From Schistosoma haematobium (Eukaryota; Platyhelminthes; Trematoda; Strigeidida; Schistosomatidae), in the NCBI RefSeq assembly GCF_000699445.3, contig NC_067198.1:42463691-42527690 (forward strand): DNA of 64,000 bases, read 5' to 3'. Below, piece after piece: positions 1 through 10,264 of the stretch. The translations under genes and the position numbers were made by a program. The notes beneath the pieces were generated by a model that worked only from the letters and a program-made list of their open reading frames with translations, did not search any database and was not told where the DNA came from. Within the stretch, counting starts at the first letter, position 1; every line of letters starts with the position of its first letter.

Positions 1-185
1 TTTGTCTTTATTTAAAGTAAATTTATCATAATAATCATAATAATAAAAAAGGAGGAAATCTAATTGTTGTTGATGGATAAACTAAGCAGTTTATTCATCT
101 ATGATAAATAATATTTATGGATACCTTTTAAATGTAGTCATAGAGTTAATAGTTTGTTAATCTTTTTGAGGTGAATCATAAGACT
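1..185. other. AT-rich sequence, no feature seen
   Basis: No coding pattern or recognised repeat. The last seven bases (179-185, TAAGACT) are the left target-site duplication of the next element. Confidence 0.6.
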
Positions 186-674
186 TTATTTATTTAGTTG
201 AACACATAAATATTGGTACAAAGGGGCAACGAATACATATGTGTCACATAAGTCACCTGATTTATGTGTGGGCTGTGATACTGCTCAAATACCCAAGCTG
301 AAGCAGGTGGTTACTTTAGGGAGCCACATTCGAAACTTTCACAAGGCAGTGGAGCGAGGTCAAGAGATGCGATCCCATGGTAACCGGTGATCAACAATTG
401 GTTCATACGCCATTTGTTCCTTCAAGATACTAGAGCCCATGTGTACCATTGGTTTGGAATCAGGGTTTTCCATCTCCCCTAGATGGACTCTCCGTATTTA
501 CCAACCAGAAACTCACTTTTTGTCCTCTCAATTTCGTGAACAACAGCAATGCCGAGAGAAGGCACTGAGTAGGACTTCCCTGGCAGTGGCTGTATACTTG
601 TGGCCATGTGAAAGCATTTCGAGTGGGAGAGTTAACTCTCCTTATCCTTGGCCGTACCAGGGCATTCGGGGGCT
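186..674 (-). mobile_element. R490 dispersed repeat, full-length copy
   Basis: One of about seven copies in the window of a ~490-bp repeat (others near 15804, 18232, 41211, 49765, 50038 and 60188). Read on the minus strand it starts near a CCCCGAATGCCCTGG-like motif and ends in a (TAAA)-rich tail, here seen on the plus strand as TTTATTTATTT. The direct repeat TAAGACT lies at 179-185 and 675-681, which fits a target-site duplication. Several copies hold the same partly open frame (containing MRGRKANVRRFNRI in better copies), but no domain is recognised. The tail and duplication suggest a non-LTR retroposon or the end piece of one. Confidence 0.75.
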
Positions 675-681
675 TAAGACT

Positions 682-1319
682 CGATTAAAAAGTTTGTTCA
701 GTTAATGTTAAACTTATTTTTAAAAACAACTAACTAAAAGTGAATTATTAGATTAGATGCGTAAATTGATGTTGTTAAGTGCTATGAGTTCCTTGATGTA
801 ATTACAAAGTTCTTATTTTTAATTTCTGCAAATCATAGTCAAAGTCTAATTCAAGTGGAAGATAAAGTTTTCGAATTGTTTCATTGTCGTTGGTACATTC
901 CGTTCTTCAGACACTGTTTATGACTGATTATCCTTGTTGGTTCCACTTTCTTCATAAGCTTTCTATCCTTATTCAGTGGTAGGTCTCAGAAAATCAAAAT
1001 TGAAAGTTCACTGTCAATCTAGCCATTTAGACGGTTGACCGAATAGTTACTTGATCGATAGAGTTCAAACAGTATTGTGGATCACACAAGCATGACGATG
1101 GTCACTATTGAATAATCAATGAATTTAAATATTTGTTGGCGTTTATATTCGTTTAATATCCAATTAATTGGATAATTAATTTTTCATATGAATTGATGCA
1201 TTTCATCTATATTTTCATTCCTTTTGATGAATGATTAATCCGATTGCGATACTCCAGAAAACAATCTGAGTTTCTTATAAGTTAGTATGATGAATTTGTG
1301 AAGATCCTAGAATTTTCAT
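682..1319. other. AT-rich intergenic or intronic sequence
   Basis: I see no gene, RNA or recognised repeat here. Confidence 0.5.
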
Positions 1320-1700
1320 AATTTAAATCATAAACTCATCTTAGACCAACATTGGAAACCAGGAAGCAATAAACTGCCCTGTCGTAATAGTAAGTGACTT
1401 CTCAGTAGTGTTAATCCACGACGCAGCATAGGGGAATCGAACTCAAGATCTTTGGTCTCGTGAATGAACACTTAACCTCCAGATCATTGAGCACAAAATA
1501 GTGAGTCGATTGAAGTTAGAAATTAAAACTTTTGAATTCTAACTCACTGGTCTAAAGGTTAATCGTTCGTTTGGGAAACCAAAGTCACTGGACTTGATTT
1601 AAACATGGTAGGTTGGGGATCCGCATTGTTGAGGAGTACCGTTCTAGGACAACATGGTTGTTGAACATTTCCTGGTTTTCGTTGGTGGTCTAAATAAGAT
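1320..1700. mobile_element. Two decayed SINE-B copies, head to head
   Basis: A minus-strand copy (about 1320-1515) is followed by a plus-strand copy (about 1540-1700). Both keep traces of the CACTGG tRNA-like A box, the GGTTCGA-like B box, the hammerhead segment and the tail (GTGGTCTAA). Divergence is high. The arrangement is the same as in the well-preserved palindrome at 8304-8772. Confidence 0.55.
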
Positions 1701-1930
1701 TAGCTAGTGAATAAAACTGTGAAAATTTTTAGCATTTGTTCAATTTAGAACTTCAACAATATATCAAACACATTCATCTTTATGATTCCGTTTGGATTAT
1801 TAAAATGTATAATATATATCATTTTTCATATGACGTTTAATATAAAAATAGGCATTTAATGATATAATTCTCTGAATGAATATCATCGTTGAAAAGAAAC
1901 CGATTAGAAATGATCAAAAACTGAATTTTT

Positions 1931-2113
1931 ATCAGAAGGGATTGTTTTGAGATATTAGTAATTTTATAGTTGAATTCATGAGTCCATTGAAGTTAGACCA
2001 CCATGGAAAACTTGAAAGCATTGCTGAAGAACCCCATACTAGGACGAAACGGCCTACCAGTGTTTTCAGGTTTTCCAGACTGATATAGCTTCACTTTACT
2101 CATGAATTCAACT
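1931..2113. mobile_element. SINE-B fold-back element with hammerhead loop
   Basis: A minus-strand SINE-B tail (from ATCAGAAGGG through CATGAGTCCATTGAAG and CCATGGAAAAC) is followed by a plus-strand hammerhead region (ACTAGGACGAAACGGCC) and tail ending CTCATGAATTCAAC. The two tails form inverted arms. The tRNA-like heads are missing. Confidence 0.65.
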
Positions 2114-3050
2114 GAAAAAAAAGCTGGATTGTTGTTTAATATCAAATTTCTTATATAAAACAAACTATATCAGTTTACCTTCATTCAAATCATGGAAAAT
2201 TATAAACCATGAAGTCACATGAATACTAGATATTAATGATGCAAACTATGGTCCAGAGGATTCTTTCTTTGAGCAAGCTGTAAGCAATATTGTAAATAAA
2301 GTTCTTTTCACTAATCAATAGAAAACTCTGATTGTCTAAGTAGTCAGTTATAAAAAAGCCAATAAGTTATTGGCCACTAAAGGAATTAGTTTATTTATTG
2401 GTCATGAAATTGATGAATAGTTCTTTAGCCAATCAAAGTAAAATAGATTCAAATAATAAACCTATTTATGCTATGAAACGTAAATTAAACTTATTGAGTA
2501 TATTTCATAGCTTATCTATCAGGATTTGAAAATGTCATCTCAGTATTATAGTGAAGTCAGTTAACGTTGATCGGAAATTATACTGAAACTGTGAAGTGTA
2601 CATTAAACTTTTTAATGAGAATCGGATGGTTGCTAAAACAGATTCTAAGAGATACGTTTGGTTCTAATTGAAGCTAGTCAGCTAGATGCACCTAGATCTC
2701 AATGTCAATGTTTATAGTCCAACTGGAATTCCGTACCTTGTTCTAAAAACGATAATATTCTATCTACTGAGTTACAGACTCTATAAAGCCAATAACGTGT
2801 GTAAAGAGGGTGGAATTCCTTTGTAAGGGCATTTTTTCTCATTACTAATATTAGGATTTACAATCGTGCAATCACATTTAGCATGTAAACATCCTATGTA
2901 GTTTACTTCAATATTCCTAGAGGCTGATTAGTTGCTATTACATAACTTCAAAAATAGGTAAGTACAAACCCTTAGATTTGTATATTCTAATTGCTAAAAA
3001 GCGTACTGAAATCTGACGTTTTTTATTCGCATTTAGAAAATTAACTTATA
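2114..3050. other. AT-rich sequence without recognised features
   Basis: No coding signal or repeat that I recognise. Confidence 0.5.
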
Positions 3051-3060
3051 TACATGTAAT

Positions 3061-3202
3061 TTCAATGGTTAAGATTATGAGTCATTTGAAGCTAGACCAC
3101 CACGGAAAACCTGGAAGCACTGGATGGTCGTTTAGTCATATTGTGCTTCCAGGTTTTCCATGGTGGTCTAGCTTCAACTGACTCATGATCTTAACCATTG
3201 AA
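3061..3202. mobile_element. SINE-B fold-back, 60-bp arms
   Basis: Left arm 3061-3120 and right arm 3143-3202 are reverse complements over 60 nt with three mismatches, separated by a 22-nt loop. The arms are the SINE-B tail (CTTCCAGGTTTTCC, GTGGTCTAGCTTCAA, GATCTTAACCATTGAA). The hammerhead and tRNA parts are reduced to a remnant in the loop (GGATGGTCGTTT). Confidence 0.85.
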
Positions 3203-3474
3203 GTTACTATCATATCCACAAAACCCATCTGATTTTATATAAATGTAGTTTACCACTTTCAATAAAATGTAATCCTAGGCTTGAAGAATAGCCATTATTT
3301 AGCACTGAATAGAAATGTAGTAAGATAAAACAAATTGATTCTTTCATTGATTAAATGTGAAATCCATCATTATAAAAAGTAAATAATGCTGAATTTATTC
3401 CACCTTATTAGCTTATCTAATCATGTTTGTTGAATATTATCATTTTATTGATTACTGGTAAATTTGTCCATAAG

Positions 3475-4345
3475 AATCAGATCGCAACACTACGGATCAT
3501 CTTTGAACAACCATTTGAATGGAACTGGTCTCTGTACATCAACTTCATTGACTATCAAAAAGTATTTGACAGTATGGATAGGAGAACATTATGGAACCTT
3601 CTTCGATGCTATAGTGTGAGTAGCTGAGAAGATTATCAACATCCTACGGAATTTATACGATGGACTACAGTGCAAAGTCGTGCATGGAGGACAGTTGACA
3701 AACGCATTCCAAGCAAGGACCGGTGTCATATATGGCTGCTTACTCTCCCCCCTTTCTTTTTCGTCTGTTGGTTGACTGGATTATGAAAACCTCCACATCT
3801 GAGCTGAAGTACGGAATACAATAGATAGGTTGGATGCGAATAGACGATTCGGACTTTACAGATGACCAAGCCCTTCTATCCTATAAGCACGAGCAAATGT
3901 AAGTCAAGACAACTAGTGTAGCAGCAGCCTCAAATACAACACAGGGGACACGAACCCAATCACACTTGATGAAGAAACTCTAGAAGAGGTGGAAACATTC
4001 GAGTATCTGGGTAACATCGTCGATGAACGTGGTGGATCTGATGCAGATGAGAAGGCAGAGATTTTCAGAGCAAGGGCAGCATTCCTACAGTTGAAGAAAG
4101 TATGGAACTCGAAACAACTCTCAACCGACATTAAAGACGGAATCTTTAATACAAACGTCAAGATAGTCCTACTATACGGAGCTAAAACTTGAAGAACTAC
4201 CATAACCATAATCAAAAATGCTCAATTTATTTAGAATTATGAAGTCAAACCTTGGTAATGATACCTAAAAAAAAATGTACAATTGTCTACTCATGATACT
4301 GAATGTCCGTTAGCCGAACACCATCAGCAACAGTCTACTGTGGGA
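3475..4345 (+). pseudogene. RTE-A retrotransposon, decayed RT fragment
   Basis: Broken frames match the reverse transcriptase of the RTE-A element seen better at 31663-34120. At 3478-3620 the peptide QIATLRIIFEQ is followed by INFIDYQKVFDSMDR, the RT motif A region. At 3989-4192 METFEYLGNIVDERGGS and ARAAFLQLKKVWNSKQLS match the C-terminal region. Stops and frameshifts interrupt every part. A short 3' piece (GTCCGTTAGCCGAACACC) follows near 4306. It is 5'-truncated and cannot be functional. Confidence 0.85.
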
Positions 4346-4680
4346 GAGAACAATGAAAATCCTACTTTGAATCACTTTTAAAGAATAGTTCTTTGTATCA
4401 TAAAAAGTAGTTATAGTTGAAATACATGAACATGGATTTCAGTCACATAAACCTAAAATATTCTCGAGACTAAATCTCTTCTTATGATTGAATTCAATAA
4501 GTCTAGTGGCATGTTGATCGATATATCTAAATGATCATTAACATTAAATACTAATAAATGAGTGACTAGTGTAAAAACATTCTTTGTAATTGTTGTTTAT
4601 TCTATTTGATGTAACGATCGCGGATAAAATTTAATTTGTAACTTTCAGTAGCAGTAAGAGATTCATAATTATTAATACAC
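4346..4680. other. AT-rich sequence, no feature seen
   Basis: Nothing recognised. Confidence 0.5.
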
Positions 4681-4689
4681 ACAATATGT

Positions 4690-4805
4690 AATTTAATGGT
4701 TGAATTATTTAGTCAATTGAATCTAGATCACCATGTAAAACCTGAAAGCACTGGACAGTCATTTCGTCTTAGTATGAGACTCCTCAGAAGTGCGCGCTCA
4801 ATATG
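4690..4805 (-). mobile_element. SINE-B, truncated copy
   Basis: Tail and hammerhead segment of SINE-B on the minus strand (plus-strand text CACCATGTAAAACCTGAAAGCACTGG and ATTTCGTCTTAGTATGAGACTCC). The tRNA-like head is absent. Confidence 0.7.
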
Positions 4806-4860
4806 TTATCGAAAAATCTCTTTATTACATAGTATATGATCTGTAAGGATGAAATATAAT

Positions 4861-5260
4861 CAAAGATGGATAGTGGCTAGAAGTGGAATCCAGAATTCAC
4901 GTTTCATTCTATTTGGGGTTAGTCAGTTGAATATATTTACATCTCAGAGTTGATGTTCACTCTCAGACTCAAACCATGTACTGTTCACTTCAAACACCGT
5001 CACGTTATACACATAGTTACTGAGTCCTGATAGTCACTCTCAAATGCAGATACATCCAGCTGACGAGTTCAAAATAGGATGAATCGCGCATCCTGGATTT
5101 CATTGCTAGCCACTATCCATCTTTGTTTATGAAGCTTGTGATCTATGGGAATATCGAGGTAGTTCACACAGTATGCACATACGCTAGTAAGAGACTGATC
5201 CATTACAGTCCTAAACATCAATGAGCAGATACAAGTTAAACAACACCAAGTGAATTTATA
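4861..5260 (+). mobile_element. SM-alpha-like element with two opposed hammerhead remnants
   Basis: Flanked by inverted AAGATGGATAGTGGCTAG / CTAGCCACTATCCATCTT motifs. A minus-strand hammerhead remnant (about 4888-4932) and a plus-strand one (about 5058-5098, CAGCTGACGAG then GATGAATCG) enclose one tRNA-like head on the minus strand. Both ribozyme cores are altered (GACTAAC for GACGAGC, GAAT for GAAA). The block is almost identical, in inverse orientation, to 10626-11030 and 20010-20410. SM-alpha-type hammerhead repeats are established in schistosomes. Confidence 0.8.
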
Positions 5261-5442
5261 TAATATAATGATGAGAGAATCTGTATTAAAATAGGCATTT
5301 TCAGACAACATTCAGAAATTAGTGATCATTTTATGAAAACGTTTTCAGAGGATGCTTTTACATGTCGTTTAAGTAGCTAAAGATTTATACAAAAATGTTT
5401 ATATTGATATTCAGTGAAAATGGAATTAGGTGAAAATTAAAC

Positions 5443-5483
5443 TACACACACACACACTCGCACACACACACATACACACACAA
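5443..5483. repeat. (CA)n microsatellite
   Basis: Interrupted CA dinucleotide run. Confidence 0.9.
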
Positions 5484-5640
5484 AATGCGAATAAGAATTT
5501 CAAAGTCATTTTTTGTTTTAGCGTTATTCACGGTCGATGGCATACAATGCTTTTACCAAAATGTTACAACATCAAATTTAATCAACATTATCATTTTACA
5601 ATTTATCTGTCTATACAAAGATCAACTAAATACAATTAAT

Positions 5641-6085
5641 ACCAGAAGGATTTTTGCGGATATTACAGTAATTTCAATGGTTGATATCATGAGTCAATTG
5701 AAGCCACACCACCATGGAAAATCTGGGAGAACTGGATGCCGTTTCGTCCTATTGTGCGACTCCTCAGCGGTGCGCATCAACGATCACGCCTCGCGAGATT
5801 CCAACCCAGGACCTATCGGTCTCGCGCGCGAACGCTTGACATCTACGCCACTGTACTGGCCAACATCCAACTGTGTTAATGTCTAACAACAACTATTCCA
5901 CAGAATCAAGCGACAAATCTACCATTGTCTTCAGTGAGTTACTATTATCTCACAATAGATCTGGTTGAACTCCAGTGGTCACTGCTTCTCACTAGAACTC
6001 CAGAAAATACCTCTTGAAGCCAATCACTATTGAGCATATGTTGAGTAATATCAAAAGGTGTTTTTGTGGATATTATAGAAATTTT
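5641..6085 (-). mobile_element. SINE-B tandem dimer (one full unit plus next start)
   Basis: On the minus strand a full SINE-B unit is present: an upstream region with TTCTCACTAGAACTCCAGAA (plus text), tRNA-like A and B boxes (GGTTGGAATCTCGCG), a hammerhead with core CTGAGGA and GAAAC, and the tail. The tail motif GTTTTTGTGGATATTA occurs at both ends in the same orientation, about 410 bp apart, so this is a head-to-tail repeat and not one monomer. The hammerhead (about 5730-5776) keeps the core but has a shortened stem III. Confidence 0.75.
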
Positions 6086-6433
6086 GTTATATGTATAAGG
6101 TTGTTCTTGATATACTGCGTATAGCGTGAGCACTAGAACGCCAGAACCCTCCCAAGTCGTAATGAGAAGACATAAGACTAATGAAAGGAATATTATTCCC
6201 AGACAGTGTCAATTATAGTATAAAATTGTCAGGTATTTGTAGTTTTTAGTAAGGACGAAATCATCATTACAGTCCTCCAATCCGCATACAGGGGGTTATT
6301 AGCATTTTCCAATCGGGAAGCTACACGTAGGAATTCTAGAATATTCTTCCAAAAGGTGATCGGATGAAATATTTTCAGCTTCTTCTGAGCCTCCTACAGC
6401 TTCCTCGAGTTCACCCGTGGTCCATCGTCACAA
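6086..6433. other. Unique sequence, no feature seen
   Basis: Somewhat richer in GC near 6380-6430, but no frame or motif is recognised. Confidence 0.45.
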
Positions 6434-6602
6434 ATTTCAATAATTGAGATCATGTATCAATTAAAACTAGACCACCACCAGGTGGGATCGTGGATTCGCA
6501 CTGCTAAAGAGTCTCGCAATAGAAGGAAACGGCCATCCAGTGCTTCCAGGTCTTCTATGGCGGTCTAGTTTCAATTGACTCATGATCTAAACTATTGAAA
6601 TT
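6434..6602. mobile_element. SINE-B fold-back with decayed hammerhead
   Basis: Left arm from ATTTCAATAATTGAGATCAT and right arm ending ATGATCTAAACTATTGAAAT are inverted. The loop holds a plus-strand hammerhead region (GCACTGCTAAAGAGTCTCGC then GGAAACGGCC) whose core is mutated (CTAAAGA). Confidence 0.75.
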
Positions 6603-8288
6603 AAATATAATTAGCTTTAACATGATAAAATAGGAAATCAGTTACTTAAATGTTAAAACTAGAGATATTATTATGATTATTATTATCACAACAGATCATA
6701 TCTACATTGAATCATCCTCCTTTTAACAATCAGATATAGGAACTAACAACCTTTCTTTTTGTGGTTAACGTGACAAAATAAAAACAAACAAACAAAACAA
6801 AAAACGACGTTAAACTATGAAAATAACATTGAATATTTATTTCTTTTTAAAAGTGTATTATTTTCCATTTCCATTGGTAATACATTATTATTCCTGTTAA
6901 CAAAAATGCATTTATTTAATGCCTGGTAATGCATTTCCATGTAGATCTTTCAACACGATATACACATATATATGTCTTTGTACACCTTGTAGGACATTTC
7001 ATATATATGTTGTATATAGATCTATGGATTTTGACATTTTTTTAAAAAAAGAAAGAAAAGTGACTCTGAATGCTCACAACGCATCTATGAAACTCTATAA
7101 TGCTAAGATACCATATGTTCCGCACTATACAAACATCATGTGTAACGGAGATGTAGAATGTTTCTTTTTTTTATGAAAGAAAGGAAAAACAACTTTGAAA
7201 AAAATAAAAATGAAATCTATCCATATCTGTTTGTAAATATGCACATATCAAATAGAAATCTGATTATGTATATATATAAAGCAGCCCACACAGTATATTG
7301 GTGCCGGATATGCGGTAGGTTTTTAGGTTTTTTTTTAAATATTGTTTGTGTACGTGTGTGTGTGATTTTTTTCAATTTTCTTCTCTCTTTTCATTTTCTT
7401 TATTACATGTGCACTCATGGTTCAGTTTGTTTGTCATTTGATGCTGATATTATTATTATTACCATTATTACTGTCAAAATGTAAAGAATTTAAGCCGCAT
7501 AACCATTTTTACATTTGGAAGAATCTATTTCTATGATGAAAAATGTATCAAAATGGTGTAATGTATTCGCATTTTCAAACAAAGTCACATATATGGATAG
7601 ATAGATAGATAGATAGATACAAATGTATGGATGTAATAAATATCATAATCTTTCTAAATGTAAGAAACTTTTGTACTTAAAGAAAATGGAACGAAAATGG
7701 TACATGCATATATGTCTCATTTTGCACACATTACAAATGAACCAAAATCCCCTTAAACAAGAATGCTAACGCTTTATGAATTAAATAATTCAATCGTACA
7801 TAGTATTAATACAAAGCAACTAATGTTTGTTATTTTTTTTAAAAGAAATCTTGGTAACTAACACTTTCCCTTTAAAACCACCCCCTATCCACCCTTTTTT
7901 AAAAAAAAAAAAGGGTTGGAGAAATGTTTTGAAAATTATATTCCATTAAAAGTAATTTATAAATAAATTAAGGAAATGTATACAACAACTGAAATTCTAA
8001 GCATTTCTAAGCTTTTAAATGTTATTTATTATTGAATGAAATGAACTGATTCAACTATATGAACTACATATTATTCTTTTTTTTGTTACCCAGGATACAT
8101 TATATGTAACCGGTAAATAAAGATTTAACATTTCATTTCTATATATCTATCTATCATATATGAGCTAACGCTAAGTGTTTTACGTGTAAAAGCTTACAAA
8201 CTGTTGCCATTATTTTATATTTTTATTTATAACTACTTTACAATAGGGGTTTATGATGATTGTTATATTCAAAAATCCTCATCTCAAC
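6603..8288. other. AT-rich unique sequence with simple repeats
   Basis: Contains poly-T and poly-A tracts, a (GATA)n run at about 7591-7618 and a short A/T hairpin near 7888-7920. Two open frames here are low-complexity and unlikely to code. Confidence 0.55.
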
Positions 8289-8356
8289 AAATGTATTTAA
8301 GTTTTTGGTTGAGATCATGAATTAATTGATGTTAGACCACCGTTGGAAACCTGGAA

Positions 8357-8402
8357 GCACTGGACGGCCGTTTCGTCCTAGTATGGGACTCCTCAGCAGT
8401 GC
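8357..8402 (-). ncRNA. Hammerhead ribozyme, type I, consensus core
   Basis: On the minus strand: stem I strand GCACTG, core CTGAGGA (CUGANGA with N=G), stem II GTCC/GGAC with a 7-nt loop, core GAAAC, a short self-complementary stem III (ACGGCCGT), cleavage triplet GTC, then CAGTGC closing stem I. All conserved core positions are present. It lies in the left arm of the palindromic SINE-B dimer. Self-cleavage is inferred, not shown. Confidence 0.85.
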
Positions 8403-8426
8403 GCATCCACGATCCCACACCCCGCG

Positions 8427-8489
8427 GGATTCGAACCCAGGACCTACTGGCTTCGCGCCTGAGCACTTAACAATTAGACCACTGAGCCG
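8427..8489 (-). promoter_or_regulatory. tRNA-like internal Pol III promoter (A and B boxes)
   Basis: Minus-strand A box CGGCTCAGTGG (8479-8489) and B box GGTTCGAATCC (8427-8437), spaced as in a tRNA gene. They head the left SINE-B arm. Confidence 0.75.
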
Positions 8490-8554
8490 GCATTCGATGG
8501 TGGTCGCTCAATTTCGTGGATTGGTTGATGTTAGACACTAACACCATTGGATGC

Positions 8555-8617
8555 CGGCTCAGTGGTCTAATGGTTAAGTGCTCAGGCGCGAAGCCAGTAG
8601 GTCCTGGGTTCGAATCC
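8555..8617 (+). promoter_or_regulatory. tRNA-like internal Pol III promoter (A and B boxes)
   Basis: A box CGGCTCAGTGG (8555-8565) and B box GGTTCGAATCC (8607-8617) on the plus strand, mirror image of the pair at 8427-8489. Confidence 0.75.
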
Positions 8618-8641
8618 CGCGGGGTGTGGGATCGTGGATGC

Positions 8642-8687
8642 GCACTGCTGAGGAGTCCCATACTAGGACGAAACGGCCGTCCAGTGC
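8642..8687 (+). ncRNA. Hammerhead ribozyme, type I, consensus core
   Basis: Same 46-nt ribozyme as 8357-8402, on the plus strand: GCACTG, CTGAGGA, GTCC/GGAC stem II, GAAAC, palindromic stem III, GTC cleavage triplet ending at 8681, CAGTGC at 8682-8687. A transcript through both arms could pair the two copies with each other instead of folding each one. Confidence 0.85.
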
Positions 8688-8863
8688 TTCCAGGTTTCCA
8701 ACGGTGGTCTAACATCAATTAATGCATGATCTCAACCAAAAACTTAACAATCTCCACAACCGTCATACTGATAAATGTATTTAAGTTAGGAAATTCTTTG
8801 AAAATTATGAAGTATTGTTTAGCTATTACAATTTAGTATTAAAACTTCTCAGTAGTAAATGCA

Positions 8864-9260
8864 CAACAACTCAAATGGCCTGGGTTACTTGTTCTTATCA
8901 TCGAGATATTTCAACAAGTTATCGGTTTCTTTAATTGTTTTCACAGATCATTATGTCAATTAATTGCATAACATATTCAGGTATGTTTGTAAAACGTTTA
9001 CAACCTTTTACTATACAAGTTACAAAAACGTACAATCAAAGACATTGTGGTGACTGGCAATATGCATCAAAACGAATGTACATTATTCAGATATCGATTC
9101 CCAAACTGCTAACATCTAACTGCCGATCATTAAATATTTATCGTCAAGATTGATTAAGAAATAAGAAAACGAATCTTGTTGAAATACTTTATTCTGAGAA
9201 TTCTATATTGTAACAAAAATATAATATTAAATAAAGCCACTAATAATAATAATAACACAT
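8864..9260 (+). mobile_element. Retroelement 3' end with (TAA)n tail
   Basis: Clearly homologous to 56510-56900: shared blocks include GATATTTCAACAAGTTATC, ACATTATTCAGAT and GAGAATTCTATATTG, and both end in AATAAAGC followed by (TAA)n. The terminal polyadenylation-like signal and trinucleotide tail fit a non-LTR element of CR1 type. The rest of the element is missing. Confidence 0.65.
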
Positions 9261-9497
9261 TAACCTGCTCCACTCATAGGACTAAATTTAGAAGCATTGA
9301 GTCTCCTAGTGAGTACGTTATCTTTCAATCAATAAGTTTAGATCCATAGGCTCGCCTTTCCAGTCAACTTACTACTTTAACTTAGCCCACTATTAATTAT
9401 CTTGAATAGTGATATCTATCTTATTCTCAACATAGATAAACTTCACAAATTAGTATTAAAATTTAAAAAATCCATTTTAAAAACAGTCATTAGGGTG

Positions 9498-9532
<35 letters not shown>

Positions 9533-10264
9533 GGCATGGGATTTGTATAGAATATTCAATTGAAAGTTAGTTCACATTTACAGGCCATTGTCATATTTTA
9601 AAGTTTGACCCCCAACATAGTTTAACTACGGATAAAGTAAATTTAAAATATACACAGAAATGAGCACCGTCACTTTTAGTTTAACTGAGAACTCCCAAAC
9701 TTGGACACAACATTATCTACTACTTCTCAGTTACCACTAGTTCTATAAATGAAATAAACATGACTATATTTGGATTACAGATCATATCCTAGTAACTGGA
9801 TTTCGGAGGAACTTATTAAACCTTGACATAGAATTCGGTTGAACAGTAAGTTAAACCTTTTCAGTCAATGACATTCAACAAAAATAGTGAAACGTTGGAT
9901 TGAAGCTAAAAAAACTGAATAGTTCATTATTTTGATTTTATTTCACTAACCTTAATTTATCATGTACATTATAATTCCTGAATACTCTAGATACTGATTT
10001 TGTATTCAGTTACTGGTTAACGCTGTTAAAGAATCCCAAATGTTGAAAATACAACTGTTCAGTATTCGTAGGTCTTATGTACAAAAAGTTATCTTCAAAA
10101 TAGACATAAAACTTTAGATCGTAATATATAATATACATTGTCTAAGATAAAGAGAGTGATTACTTTCTAGAAGGCAAGTAATATTCACTTCATTTATGAA
10201 TTATTTCATAATTTATTTTTTCTTTTCATGAAACACATTTTGAAATCAAGTAATTATCAATCTT
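9261..10264. other. AT-rich sequence with (TTA)n microsatellite
   Basis: A (TTA)n run lies at about 9498-9530. Nothing else recognised. Confidence 0.5.

Larger units (their letters stand above)
8289..8787. mobile_element. Palindromic SINE-B head-to-head dimer with 15-bp TSD
   Basis: A minus-strand SINE-B (about 8304-8495) and a plus-strand SINE-B (about 8540-8772) are near-perfect inverted copies; both arms translate to the same peptide (for example PGSTGRPFRPSMGLLSSAHP). Tails and hammerheads lie outside, tRNA-like heads face each other across about 50 bp. The direct repeat AAATGTATTTAAGTT at 8289-8303 and 8773-8787 brackets the whole structure, so it looks like a single insertion event. 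Both hammerheads match the consensus, which suggests recent origin or gene conversion between arms. Confidence 0.9.

Noticed and set aside
8427..8617. Possible tRNA genes
   Set aside because: A and B boxes are present, but there is no paired acceptor stem and the sequence continues into hammerhead and SINE tail; these are SINE heads.
8326..8718. Two opposite open frames with the same protein
   Set aside because: They are the two arms of the palindromic SINE read in mirror image, not genes.
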